Shown piece after piece: positions 15,353 through 23,496 of a stretch of 41,766 bases of DNA. The position numbers and the translations under genes are program-made. The notes beneath the pieces were generated by a model. That model searched no databases. It saw only the letters and a list, made by a program, of their open reading frames with translations, and was not told where the DNA came from. Location of the stretch: assembly GCA_949295995.1 (NCBI GenBank), contig CASFNK010000008.1:1-41766 (forward strand), read 5' to 3'. This stretch comes from an uncultured Pseudomonadota bacterium. Its GTDB lineage: Bacteria > Pseudomonadota > Alphaproteobacteria > RF32 > CAG-239. The stretch's first letter is position 1. Each line of letters begins with the position of its first letter.

Positions 15353-15370
15353 AGGTAACATATAGGGAAC
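15353..15370. promoter_or_regulatory. right arm-type repeat, candidate integrase arm site
   Basis: AGGTAACATATAGGGAAC matches 7237-7254 at 17 of 18 positions in the same orientation. It lies 11 bp upstream of the integrase start, so integrase binding here could also repress its own gene. Confidence 0.6.
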
Positions 15371-15497
15371 TAATTTTAGTAAATTTATTCATTTAACATA
15401 ATCGTTGAGAAAACATAAGTCAATATAAAGTTGTTGAAAAATAAGCAATTAGAATATATAATGGAAAATAAGAAAATAATATAAAACAAATAGAATT

Positions 15498-15549
15498 TAC
15501 GTTGACATCGTAGAGGTCACAAGTTCGAGTCTTGTCACTCCCACCAATT
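15498..15549 (+). repeat. attR: 52-bp copy of the tRNA-Val 3' end
   Basis: The sequence is identical to 7140-7191. It holds only the 3' part of the tRNA, so it is not a functional gene. It marks the right boundary of the island. Confidence 0.93.
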
Positions 15550-15551
15550 TC

Positions 15552-15578
15552 AAGCGTCCTTTAAGGACGCTTTTTTTT
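15552..15578 (+). terminator. probable original terminator of tRNA-Val
   Basis: The stem AAGCGTCCT / AGGACGCTT with a 3-base loop is followed by eight Ts, 3 bp after attR. Before integration it would have stood directly behind the tRNA. It can also serve the minus-strand gene ending at 15609 only weakly. Confidence 0.8.
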
Positions 15579-15608
15579 GTACGAACTTACGACCTTTTCT
15601 TTTTAAGT

Positions 15609-16187
15609 TTACTTCATATTTTGGGCGCGCATATGCATCGCAATAATTTGTTGCGGATCCATTTTTTTGACAATTCGTCTTTGCGGTACAAAACCTTGGA
15701 TAGCTTGGCACAATCTTTTTTCAACCTTGCTGACAAGTTCTTCGGGCGAAGTAGGAACCTTAATAAATATCTGATTAAAATAGTTGCGCACGCAAATATC
15801 GCTTTTCGGGAAAAATTTTGCCGAGCCGTTAGCTACCATATTGTCCGCAATGCGTTGGTTGTTTTTATCTAACGTATCATAATTGATGATGATATAAGCG
15901 CAATCAGGACAATTTTCGCCGTTGCAGCCGGAATCCATCGTCTCGATATTTTTTTCAAATAATTCTTGGCAGGCTTTAAGACAAGGCTCTTCAACAATTT
16001 CTTTTAGGTCTTCTTTTGTATTAATAGGAATACTTGTTCCTTGATGAAAAGCGGGCACGTCTTTCACTTTTTTGGGAGCTTTAATGGTAAAAGGAGGCTT
16101 CTTTTCGCCAAAAGTGCATACAGGCTTTTTTTCTCCGATTGTAAAAGAGGGTTTCTTTTTGATGGTAAATTTCGACTTGGTCGTCAT
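15609..16187 (-). CDS. hypothetical protein with N-terminal short repeats and a Cys cluster
   Basis: The protein is 192 aa and not recognised. Residues 7-37 hold four imperfect copies of an F-T-I-x-x-K-K-P unit, basic and probably disordered. A later C-N-G-E-N-C-P-D-C segment (about 89-97), with more cysteines around it, could bind a metal. There is no signal peptide or membrane helix. It is the first chromosomal gene to the right of the island. Confidence 0.65.
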   Translation of the reverse strand: MTTKSKFTIKKKPSFTIGEKKPVCTFGEKKPPFTIKAPKKVKDVPAFHQGTSIPINTKEDLKEIVEEPCLKACQELFEKNIETMDSGCNGENCPDCAYIIINYDTLDKNNQRIADNMVANGSAKFFPKSDICVRNYFNQIFIKVPTSPEELVSKVEKRLCQAIQGFVPQRRIVKKMDPQQIIAMHMRAQNMK

Positions 16188-16281
16188 CTCTTATCTCCAA
16201 TACACTTTTCATATACTATATCAGATAAGCCAATACTTTTAAATGAAAATTTCCCACTGAAGATGTGCAAATTATTTTAGG

Positions 16282-16309
16282 TTGACATTCCCCTTTTTTG
16301 TTTTATAGT
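16282..16309 (+). promoter_or_regulatory. sigma-70-type promoter
   Basis: TTGACA (16282-16287) and TATAGT (16304-16309) have a 16-bp spacer and point to the gene at 16356. The leader would be about 40 bases and lacks a clear Shine-Dalgarno. Confidence 0.7.
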
Positions 16310-16355
16310 CATCACACAAAATTTTATTATTTTATAACCTAAAAACAATATTTTT

Positions 16356-16676
16356 ATGGATGAACAGTTAAAATTAGTGCTTGTGTCTTGGGGCACTATC
16401 GGGATTATTGCTTTGAGTCTTGCATTGATTGCATGGAACAGGATGAAAAAGAAAAATCCAAATTTTGCAACGCTTAAAGCCTCTCCGCAAGAACAACACA
16501 AAGCCAAAATTTTTGTAATGGGAGTTTTGTGCGGGGTTTTGCTCTATGCAATCGTGCTGATGGCTATTGTCGCAACCATGTGTTATAAATTTACCCCTTG
16601 GGTTATTTATGGAATATGTGCATTTTGGAGCATTATGGTCATTGCCTTTTTTGTGGGGTGCTTGCGCCAAAAGTAA
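16356..16676 (+). CDS. small membrane protein, unknown
   Basis: The protein is 106 aa with three hydrophobic helices (about residues 7-27, 51-72, 78-101) and a short basic, Gln-rich cytoplasmic loop between the first two. The family is not recognised. It has its own promoter (16282-16309) and terminator (16683-16719). Confidence 0.65.
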   Translation: MDEQLKLVLVSWGTIGIIALSLALIAWNRMKKKNPNFATLKASPQEQHKAKIFVMGVLCGVLLYAIVLMAIVATMCYKFTPWVIYGICAFWSIMVIAFFVGCLRQK

Positions 16677-16682
16677 TCAAAC

Positions 16683-16719
16683 AAATCCCCTTGTCCTAAA
16701 CTTTAGGCAAGGGATTTTT
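16683..16719 (+). terminator. rho-independent terminator
   Basis: A long hairpin has outer arms AAATCCC / GGGATTT, inner arms TTG/CAA and CCTAAA/TTTAGG, and a T run, starting 7 bp after the stop. Confidence 0.88.
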
Positions 16720-16806
16720 CATTTTAAACAGATTTTAACGGATTATTTTGTAAGCTAAAGTCTGGGACTATGAGGAAATAATGTTTGAGATTTTTAAGGA
16801 AACCTC

Positions 16807-17388
16807 ATGAGTAAAAAAACATTTTACATTTTCCGTCACGGCGAAACGGATTTTAACAAGGAAGGCCGCTGGCAAGGTGCCGGACATAACCCCGAGCTCA
16901 ATCTGGCAGGCATTGCTCAGGCGCACATCTTGGCCGAAACTTTGCGCCCTTATGGCTTACAAAAAATTTATTCCAGCCCGTTAAAGCGTGCCTTACAAAC
17001 CGCAGAGATTATCGGCGAGGTTTTATCTCTTCCCGTAGAGGTAAAAGAGAGTTTGATTGAAGGCAACTTTGGCATCAACGAAGGCCAATATCACAAAGAC
17101 ATTATCCAAACCGAAGAATATAAAAATTGGCGCAATCTGGATGCCGAATATATTCATTTTCGCTTTGAGGGCGGCGAAAGCAAATATGAGATAATGCAAC
17201 GGATGTTTACCGCCATTTCCGAGATGTTAAATACCCCTGAAGAGATAATTGGTATATCTTCACACAGTGCGGCAATAAGGTGTTTGATGTTGCAGTTCGG
17301 CATACAAATGGGCCGGCTCGAAAATGGAGCTTTGCTCCGCCTAACTTATGATGACGGTCATTGGTCTGAAGAAGAACTAAAGGATTAG
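16807..17388 (+). CDS. histidine phosphatase family protein
   Basis: The protein is 193 aa. The N-terminal F-R-H-G-E-T-D-F-N (R10, H11) is the phosphohistidine motif of the phosphoglycerate-mutase-like superfamily. Y-S-S-P-L-K-R-A-L-Q-T-A (about 57-68) carries the second arginine, E-G-x-F-G-x-x-E-G the middle glutamate, and S-S-H-S-A-A-I-R the second histidine. Members are phosphatases or mutases of small phosphates; the substrate cannot be told. AAGGA precedes the ATG. It overlaps the convergent YbaK gene by 4 bases. Confidence 0.9.
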   Translation: MSKKTFYIFRHGETDFNKEGRWQGAGHNPELNLAGIAQAHILAETLRPYGLQKIYSSPLKRALQTAEIIGEVLSLPVEVKESLIEGNFGINEGQYHKDIIQTEEYKNWRNLDAEYIHFRFEGGESKYEIMQRMFTAISEMLNTPEEIIGISSHSAAIRCLMLQFGIQMGRLENGALLRLTYDDGHWSEEELKD

Positions 17389-17852
17389 ATTAAAGTCTTG
17401 CAGACATCAATCCACTCTAACGCATCAGAAAAATTAAACAGCTCATTAGGAGAGAGTTCAATAGCTGAATTTGCGCTTCCGCAAGCAGGAAAGACGCTTT
17501 CAAATCTTTTGAGAGAAATATCCAAATAAACTTTGGGTTTAGGCTGAGGAAGAGCAAACGGACAAACCCCGCCGATTTTATGTCCCGTTGCGAGGAAAAC
17601 ATCATCAGCGGATAGCATTTTGGCCTTCGTGTGAAAATAATGCTTATATTTGGCGTTATCAATTTTCATGTCGCCGGCAGTAACAATTAAAACGACACCC
17701 TCATCGAGCTGAAAAGCAAGGGTTTTGGCAATTCTTTCGGGAGCAACATTTAAGGCTTTAGCCGCTAATTCCACGGTTGCTGAAGATTGTTTCAGCTCAA
17801 GGACTTTTCGGCCCTTACTTTCAAAAAACTTTTTGACTTGCTCGAGAGACAT
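17385..17852 (-). CDS. YbaK/EbsC-type aminoacyl-tRNA deacylase
   Basis: The protein is 155 aa, a single YbaK domain. Typical features are the early S-S-A-T-V-E-L-A-A segment, K-T-L-A-F, the A-G-D segment, and G-H-K-I-G-G-V-C-P-F-A-L-P, followed by V-Y-L-D-I-S-L and S-A-N-S-A-I-E-L. These trans-editing proteins remove wrong amino acids from tRNA (for example Cys from tRNA-Pro, or Ala), but the exact subgroup is not determined. It lies 6 bp downstream of gpsA on the same strand and is probably co-transcribed. Confidence 0.9.
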   Translation of the reverse strand: MSLEQVKKFFESKGRKVLELKQSSATVELAAKALNVAPERIAKTLAFQLDEGVVLIVTAGDMKIDNAKYKHYFHTKAKMLSADDVFLATGHKIGGVCPFALPQPKPKVYLDISLKRFESVFPACGSANSAIELSPNELFNFSDALEWIDVCKTLI

Positions 17853-17858
17853 ACTTAG

Positions 17859-18833
17859 CTAAAAAGGTTCAAATTCTTGTTTAAGGTTTCGACCAAACAT
17901 TGCCTTAATGGTCTCTTTGATGTCGGCTTTTTCATAAATTACTTTATAAAGAGCCTGACAAATCGGCATATCAATATTATCTTTATCGGCAATAAGTTTA
18001 ACGGCTTGCAGGGTCGGCACACCTTCGGCCAATTTGCCGAAATCTTCACCTCTGGCAAATTTTTCACCAAACATACGGTTATGGCTGTGCTTAGAAAACA
18101 AAGTGGCTTCATAGTCGCCCAAGTGCGACAAGCCGTATGCAGTGCGAGGATTACCGCCAAAATAAGCAATAAGTCTGCCAACCTCAATCGGAGCTCTGGC
18201 CATTAAAGCGCCTTTAAGCCCATACCATTCTAATCCGTCCAAAATTCCGGCGGCCAAACCGATAACATTTTTGAGCGCGGCACCGACTTGGTTACCGATA
18301 AGATCCGAACCATAATAAAAGCGGATTAAATCGCTTTGCAAAGCCTTAATTAATTTATCTTTAGTCTCTTCTTCATCAGAATCAATCACGGCGCAAGACG
18401 GCACACCCTTCATATAGTCTTGTACATGCCCCGGACCGGCCAAAATGGCAATATGAATATCTTGTTTAACTTCTTCCCTCATAATATCAAACATGGTGGC
18501 AGCACTGGGAGTTTCCAAGCCTTTCATCGCCAAAAGGAAAGTTTTACCTTTGATGTTAAAAGTATTGAGCTGTTTGCACAGTTCTCTGAAATGTTGGCAC
18601 CCAACCGAGATAATGATTAAATCATTTTGTAAAACGTCTTCGATTTTATCATGCAAAACCATGTTATCGGATAGCGTAAGATAAGGATTTTTTCTTGTGT
18701 TCAGAAGTTCAATAAAGTTTGGCGACGTCGGAATATCATACATATCAACTTGTTGAAAACCGCAATAATTACCGGCATACCAACCCAAAAAAGTCCCCCA
18801 ACGTCCGCATCCGATTAATGAAATTTTTTGCAT
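17859..18833 (-). CDS. gpsA: glycerol-3-phosphate dehydrogenase [NAD(P)+]
   Basis: The protein is 324 aa. It has an N-terminal NAD-binding G-C-G-R-W-G (8-13), the A-M-K-G-L-E-T segment, G-P-G-H, the G-A-A-L-K-N-V-I-G motif with the catalytic lysine, and a G-L-S-H-L-G-D-Y-E-A-T-L motif with the conserved aspartate. The enzyme reduces dihydroxyacetone phosphate to sn-glycerol 3-phosphate for phospholipid synthesis. The start at 18833 has AAGGA 7 bases upstream, which is enclosed in a perfect hairpin (18842-18871), so translation may be controlled. Confidence 0.95.
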   Translation of the reverse strand: MQKISLIGCGRWGTFLGWYAGNYCGFQQVDMYDIPTSPNFIELLNTRKNPYLTLSDNMVLHDKIEDVLQNDLIIISVGCQHFRELCKQLNTFNIKGKTFLLAMKGLETPSAATMFDIMREEVKQDIHIAILAGPGHVQDYMKGVPSCAVIDSDEEETKDKLIKALQSDLIRFYYGSDLIGNQVGAALKNVIGLAAGILDGLEWYGLKGALMARAPIEVGRLIAYFGGNPRTAYGLSHLGDYEATLFSKHSHNRMFGEKFARGEDFGKLAEGVPTLQAVKLIADKDNIDMPICQALYKVIYEKADIKETIKAMFGRNLKQEFEPF

Positions 18834-18841
18834 AACAAAAT

Positions 18842-18871
18842 CCTTGTTTAGTTATTTTAATCTAAACAAGG
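18842..18871 (-). promoter_or_regulatory. hairpin covering the gpsA ribosome binding site
   Basis: Perfect 10-bp arms CCTTGTTTAG (18842-18851) and CTAAACAAGG (18862-18871) enclose a 10-base AT loop. In the gpsA mRNA the 3' arm ends in AAGG, which together with the next A is the Shine-Dalgarno. The T-poor downstream side argues against a terminator. Confidence 0.6.
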
Positions 18872-18929
18872 TTTAGCGCAACTTTTTCAAGTTTGCAAGA
18901 GTGAGCACAATCTGCCCACAGCCTAAGAT

Positions 18930-19289
18930 TTAAGCGGAATTCTTTTTCATGTGTTGCCGCCCGACAATGGCGTTAATATGGTCAAATTCTTCAAATGACT
19001 TATAAGCATAATCGTAGCTTTTTTTGTCATAGTCATAAAAGACCTTATTGGCAAGCATAGCAATTGCATTGTCAATTCTTTGGAAAGCGGCGTTGTAATC
19101 GGGATTGAAATTATTTTTTGTACGTTTTTTAACCACATCATGGTAGGCCGAAATGACCTTTGCGGTTTCATCGGCGGAATTGGCATAGCCTTTTTCTTCA
19201 AAGTCGCGCATGATACGAGCGGTCGTTTGATAGAAGCATTTATTTGTTAAAATACTTCTTTGCTTTTTATTGTTACCATCAATAATCAT
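18930..19289 (-). CDS. hypothetical protein
   Basis: The protein is 119 aa, hydrophilic and mostly helical, with many Tyr, Asn and Lys residues; no signal peptide or membrane helix. The family is not recognised. It stands alone: about 100 bp from gpsA and about 190 bp from the secF end. A start a few codons later cannot be excluded. Confidence 0.6.
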   Translation of the reverse strand: MIIDGNNKKQRSILTNKCFYQTTARIMRDFEEKGYANSADETAKVISAYHDVVKKRTKNNFNPDYNAAFQRIDNAIAMLANKVFYDYDKKSYDYAYKSFEEFDHINAIVGRQHMKKNSA

Positions 19290-19451
19290 GACATAACATC
19301 CATTTTTATTCCGTAACGTTTATGTAGCATAAGTTTTTTTAATTTGCAAGCCCCATAAAAGACCTATAAACTAAAAAAGTATTTCACATTTAGAATGGCA
19401 TAAATTGGTTAATAAGGAATTAATTTAAGCTCTAACCGGCAAAGTCAAAAA

Positions 19452-19482
19452 AAAAGAGCTCTTTTGCAAGAGCTCTTTTGTG
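19452..19482 (-). terminator. terminator of the yajC-secD-secF operon
   Basis: A perfect 12-bp stem AAAAGAGCTCTT / AAGAGCTCTTTT with a TTGC loop lies directly after the secF stop. On the minus strand it is followed by a long T run. Confidence 0.9.
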
Positions 19483-19483
19483 T

Positions 19484-20428
19484 TTAGTCAACGTTTCCAA
19501 ACGGGTTGGTAACATGTTCCTGCGCTTCAATCGTGGCACGCAAATCAAAGAAATTGAGCAACACGGTAGAAACATAAATTGAGGAATAAGTACCGACGAT
19601 CACACCCCAAACGATGGTGAAGGAGAAACTTCTGAGCGTGTCTCCGCCAAATACGAGCAAGGCCAGAGCCGCTAAGAAAGTTGTCAAACCGGTCAAAATG
19701 GTTCTTGAAAAGATGTCGTTAATACTCTTATTCAACAATTCGACTTGCGGCATTTTTTTGAACTTTCTCAAGTTTTCTCTGATACGGTCGTAGGTTACCA
19801 CCGTATCGTTAACCGAATAGCCGGCAAGGGTTAGGATGGCGGCAACGGTTGTTAAGCTGAAGTCCATATCAAAGAGGGACAATAGACCAGCCGTAATAAC
19901 CACATCGTGAACCAAGCCTAAGAATGCGCCCAAGGCGAATTGCCACTCAAAACGAAACCAGATGTATAAAGAAATTGCGACCATTGCGATAATTGAGGCA
20001 ATAACACCGGCTTTTTTGAGTTCGTCTCCGACTTGAGGTCCGACTAACTCAACTTTTTGGAACTCATAGTCTTCGCTTCCCAAAACCTGTTTAATTTTAT
20101 TAACGGCGGCCATCTGTTCTTTTTCGTTAAGTTCTTTGGCTTGGGCTCTAATCATAAATTCGGTACCTGTTTCCCCGATAGTTTGCAGGTTAACATCGTC
20201 CAAATCCACTTGATTGATTTTCTTGCGAATGTCTTCGAGATTAATTTTCTGCGTACTCTCGACTTCCATCAAAATACCGCCGGAAAAGTCGATTCCGTAA
20301 TTAAAACCTTTAAAGACCATGCAAGCAATGGCGAGCAAAAACAATATTGTGGAGAAGACATAAGTAAAAGTTCTAGCCCCCATAAAATTAATATTGGTAT
20401 CTTTAGTTACCCAACTAAAAAGTCTCAT
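19484..20428 (-). CDS. secF: protein translocase subunit SecF
   Basis: The protein is 314 aa from the ATG at 20428 (AGGGGA in front; a TTG two codons earlier is less likely). It has six predicted membrane helices, an F-N-Y-G-I-D-F-S-G-G motif after the first helix, and the conserved A-G-Y-S-V-N-D-T-V-V-T-Y-D-R-I-R-E-N helix in the C-terminal half. With SecD it uses the proton motive force to help the Sec channel complete protein export. It lies 14 bp after secD. Confidence 0.97.
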   Translation of the reverse strand: MRLFSWVTKDTNINFMGARTFTYVFSTILFLLAIACMVFKGFNYGIDFSGGILMEVESTQKINLEDIRKKINQVDLDDVNLQTIGETGTEFMIRAQAKELNEKEQMAAVNKIKQVLGSEDYEFQKVELVGPQVGDELKKAGVIASIIAMVAISLYIWFRFEWQFALGAFLGLVHDVVITAGLLSLFDMDFSLTTVAAILTLAGYSVNDTVVTYDRIRENLRKFKKMPQVELLNKSINDIFSRTILTGLTTFLAALALLVFGGDTLRSFSFTIVWGVIVGTYSSIYVSTVLLNFFDLRATIEAQEHVTNPFGNVD

Positions 20429-20442
20429 TTTCAAATCCCCTG

Positions 20443-21984
20443 TTAAATTGGCAGTTTGGTAGGTTTATATTTGGCAATCCAAGATGCGATAATCAATCTT
20501 GTAACCGTAACTGACGTAAACATGGAAGTTGCGATACCGATAGCCAAAGTAACGGCAAATCCGCGCACTGGACCTGAGCCGAAGTAGAACAAGACGAGTG
20601 CAGCCACCAAGGTTGTCAGGTTCGAGTCAACGATAGTGGACCATGCTTCGTTAAATCCGGCTTCAGCGGCGTCTTTAGTGGAGCGTCCGTGTTTAACTTC
20701 TTCTCTCATACGTTCAAAGATAAGAACATTTGCATCGACAGCCATACCGATTGTCAGGATAATACCGGCAATACCAGGTAGGGTAAGCGTTGCACCTATA
20801 AGGCTCAAGACGCCGAGCATCAAGAACAGGTTCATAAACACGGTGATTGTGGTGAATAAACCAAACAATCCGTATGCTGCAATCATAAAGGCAACAACGG
20901 CGATTAAACCGATGATTGAGGCAAAGACGCCTTCGCGGATTGAATCCGCACCCAATCCGGCACCGACCGTTCTTTCTTCCAAAACTTCCAACGGCGCAGG
21001 CAAAGCACCCGAGCGGAGCAATAAGGCTAAATCGTTAGCAGATTTAACCGTAAAGTTCCCGCTGATAATACCGCTTCCGCCGACAATCGGACCATTGATA
21101 ACCGGCGCGGAAATTACTTCGTTATCCAAAACGATGGCTAATCTTTCGCCGACATTATCCGATGTTGCTTCACCGAATTTTTTACCGCCCAAAGAGTTAA
21201 ACTTAAAGCTAACCACCGGCATTCCGTCTTGGAAAGAGGCCTGTGCATCAACCAAGTTTTCGCCTCCAACCACGGGTTTGCGACTGATAACATAGCTTTC
21301 ACCTTCAGAACCTTTAATCAAGCGAGAGCTGGTGCTGAGCTTTCCTCTTCTGGCATCCATTGCGCTTGAGCGGCTATCAACCATGTGGAAAGAAAGTTTT
21401 GCGGTTTTCCCGAGCAATGTTTTAACATATTCGGGGTTTTGCAAGCCTGGCAGTTGAACCACGATTCTATCGCTGCCTTGTCTTTGAATGACAGGCTCTT
21501 TAGTGCCGAGTTCATCAATACGACGGCGAACGATTTCAATTGATTGGTCAACAACTTTCGCCTTGAGCTGGTTGAGTGCAACATCACTGTATTTAATAAT
21601 GACGGTATCGCCATCTTCAGAAACTTCAAGTCCGTCATCAACTTTTGCAAATTTAGTGATGGCTTGAGTGCGAGAATTTGGGTTTTCAATTTTCACTCTG
21701 ACATCTTCACTACCGGCTTTAAGATTTTGGTAGCGGATTTTGCTTTCTCTTAAAACCTGACGAACGGAATCTTCGATTGTTGACATTCTTTCTTTCAAGA
21801 CATCATCCATTTTAACTTCGAGCAAAAGGTTTGAACCGCCTTGCAGGTCGAGCCCCAAGTTAACCGGTTGCCACCATTTGGGTAGTCTGGACGTGTCGCT
21901 CAACATGTTAGGAATAGCAAAGAAAATTCCCAACAAACAAATTCCTAAAATGATAAGAATTCGCGAACGAGATAATTTATACAT
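20443..21984 (-). CDS. secD: protein translocase subunit SecD
   Basis: The protein is 513 aa. One N-terminal helix is followed by the L-G-L-D-L-Q-G-G-S motif, a large periplasmic region (about 35-330) containing R-R-R-I-D-E-L-G-T-K-E-P and V-Q-L-P-G, and five C-terminal helices with G-M-A-V-D-A-N-V-L-I-F-E-R-M-R-E-E. It is the partner of SecF. It is the middle gene of a yajC-secD-secF operon behind an nlpD-like gene, the usual alphaproteobacterial order. Confidence 0.97.
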   Translation of the reverse strand: MYKLSRSRILIILGICLLGIFFAIPNMLSDTSRLPKWWQPVNLGLDLQGGSNLLLEVKMDDVLKERMSTIEDSVRQVLRESKIRYQNLKAGSEDVRVKIENPNSRTQAITKFAKVDDGLEVSEDGDTVIIKYSDVALNQLKAKVVDQSIEIVRRRIDELGTKEPVIQRQGSDRIVVQLPGLQNPEYVKTLLGKTAKLSFHMVDSRSSAMDARRGKLSTSSRLIKGSEGESYVISRKPVVGGENLVDAQASFQDGMPVVSFKFNSLGGKKFGEATSDNVGERLAIVLDNEVISAPVINGPIVGGSGIISGNFTVKSANDLALLLRSGALPAPLEVLEERTVGAGLGADSIREGVFASIIGLIAVVAFMIAAYGLFGLFTTITVFMNLFLMLGVLSLIGATLTLPGIAGIILTIGMAVDANVLIFERMREEVKHGRSTKDAAEAGFNEAWSTIVDSNLTTLVAALVLFYFGSGPVRGFAVTLAIGIATSMFTSVTVTRLIIASWIAKYKPTKLPI

Positions 21985-21998
21985 AACATTCCCCGAGT

Positions 21999-22367
21999 TT
22001 ATTTTTTAGATTTAGATTTTTTATTAGAGTTAGCCGGTACGTTATCCATAGGGTTAACCACGTCGCGTACGGTCATACGATTTATCGTGATATTGACGCC
22101 ATCAGCAATTTCAACCACCAATTCCGGTGTGTCATCTGCTTTAACGACTTTACCGTAAATACCGCCGCCAGTGATAATTCTATCGCCTTTTTTAATTGAG
22201 GCGAGCAAAGCATCATGTTCCTTCATTCTTTTTTGTTGCGGTCTGATTAAGATAACATAAAAAATGAGGAAGATGAGTCCCAACTGAATCAAAGTTCCCG
22301 AAAGGGAGCCTTGTTGAGCGGTAGCGGCCGTATTAGCGGCTTGAGCCATGGCTTCACTGATAAACAT
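21999..22367 (-). CDS. yajC: preprotein translocase subunit YajC
   Basis: The protein is 122 aa from the ATG at 22367, where it begins M-F-I-S-E-A-M-A-Q-A, typical of alphaproteobacterial YajC; GGAG lies 6-7 bases upstream, inside the first codons of an alternative start at 22379. One membrane helix (about 20-40) is followed by R-P-Q-Q-K-R-M-K-E-H and G-D-R-I-I-T-G-G-G-I-Y-G, the family motifs. It is an accessory of SecDF. The C-terminus is lysine/serine-rich. Confidence 0.95.
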   Translation of the reverse strand: MFISEAMAQAANTAATAQQGSLSGTLIQLGLIFLIFYVILIRPQQKRMKEHDALLASIKKGDRIITGGGIYGKVVKADDTPELVVEIADGVNITINRMTVRDVVNPMDNVPANSNKKSKSKK

Positions 22368-22489
22368 ATTTTTCTCCATATTAAATTATTAACTGCCAAG
22401 AATATACACCAAACTTTTCGCTAAACAACACTAAAAATGCATTGATTTAACAATTTTTTACGTTTTCAACTAAATTTTATGGATGAAGA

Positions 22490-23428
22490 TTACGGCAAAT
22501 AGTTCATTGGGTTAAGGGCTTTGGTGCCGGAGCGAATTTCAAAATGGAGCTGAGGTGTATTAACTCCGCCGGTAGAGCCGGCCGCGGCAATTTTTTCGCC
22601 CTTGCGTACTTTTTGACCTTTTTTCACAAACAGCCTGTCATTATGGGCATAAGCGGTAATCCAGCCGTCATTATGCTTGATAAGGATGAGGTTGCCAAAG
22701 CCTTTGAGTTCGTTTCCGGCATAAGCCACTGTTCCGGAATCTGCAGCCTTAACCGCTTCGCCGAGCTTGGCTTTAATGTTTATGCCGTCATTGTTGCGAC
22801 CTTTGCCGATTGTGCCGTAAGGCGAGATGATTTTGCCCTTTAACGGCCAAGCAAATTTGCTCTTGCGATAAGTTGTAACTTTTTTCGGGGTAGATTTTTT
22901 TGTGCTTGTTGTTGTCTTTTTAGTGGTTGTCTTTGTGGTTGAGGTTGACTTTTTCCAAAAAGAAAAACTACTTGATTTTTTAGCTGTAGAGGTTGACGAA
23001 GTTGTCTCTGTGTCGCTGCTGATACTCCCCGGCAAGGACAATCTTTGCCCGATTGCCAAGGTGTAAGGTGCTTGCAAGTTGTTGACACGACTAAGTGTCG
23101 TAACATCCACGCTGTATCTTCTGGAGATGCTATAGAGCGTATCGCCTTTTTCGACGATATGAAATTTGGCGGTTGGTAAACGCAAAACACGACCGATATT
23201 CAAGGTATAAGGCGGGGTAAGGTGGTTAATTTCAATCAAATCACGTAAAGGAACATTGTATCGGCGCGAGATGCTGTATAAGGTATCGCCTTTTTGCACG
23301 GTAACGGCATCGGGTGTTCCGAACCAGTTCCAATTAAGCAAACGTACCCGTCCCGAATCATAAGAACATCCGGACACCAGCCACAATACGGCTAATAATA
23401 TACCCAATATTTTGCTTTGTTTACACAC
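22490..23428 (-). CDS. lipoprotein with two LysM and a degenerate LytM (M23) domain, NlpD-like
   Basis: The protein is 312 aa from a GTG at 23428 (AGAGG in front). A lipobox V-S-G-C ends the signal. Two LysM repeats (about 42-85 and 92-135, each with G-D-T-L-Y-S-I-S-R-R-Y) bind peptidoglycan, followed by a Ser/Thr/Lys-rich linker. The C-terminal LytM domain starts at about 200. Its first metal motif reads N-N-D-G-I-N-I, where active enzymes have H-x3-D, while L-H-F-E is kept. This is like NlpD/EnvC-type amidase activators, not active peptidases. It stands upstream of yajC, as nlpD often does in this class. Confidence 0.88.
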   Translation of the reverse strand: MCKQSKILGILLAVLWLVSGCSYDSGRVRLLNWNWFGTPDAVTVQKGDTLYSISRRYNVPLRDLIEINHLTPPYTLNIGRVLRLPTAKFHIVEKGDTLYSISRRYSVDVTTLSRVNNLQAPYTLAIGQRLSLPGSISSDTETTSSTSTAKKSSSFSFWKKSTSTTKTTTKKTTTSTKKSTPKKVTTYRKSKFAWPLKGKIISPYGTIGKGRNNDGINIKAKLGEAVKAADSGTVAYAGNELKGFGNLILIKHNDGWITAYAHNDRLFVKKGQKVRKGEKIAAAGSTGGVNTPQLHFEIRSGTKALNPMNYLP

Positions 23429-23496
23429 AGAGCGCCTCTAAAAGTTAACTTTACCTAGAGTTTAGCGTGAATAATTTAATATTTTATTAGCAAGTT

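Noticed and set aside
15498..15546. Second tRNA-Val gene
   Set aside because: Only the 3' part from the anticodon stem is present; it is the attachment-site copy.
20636..21295. 219-aa plus-strand frame within secD
   Set aside because: It is an antisense shadow of secD, low in start signals, and secD is certain.
22544..22843. 99-aa plus-strand frame opposite the LysM/LytM gene
   Set aside because: It is antisense to a clear domain gene and has no start signal.
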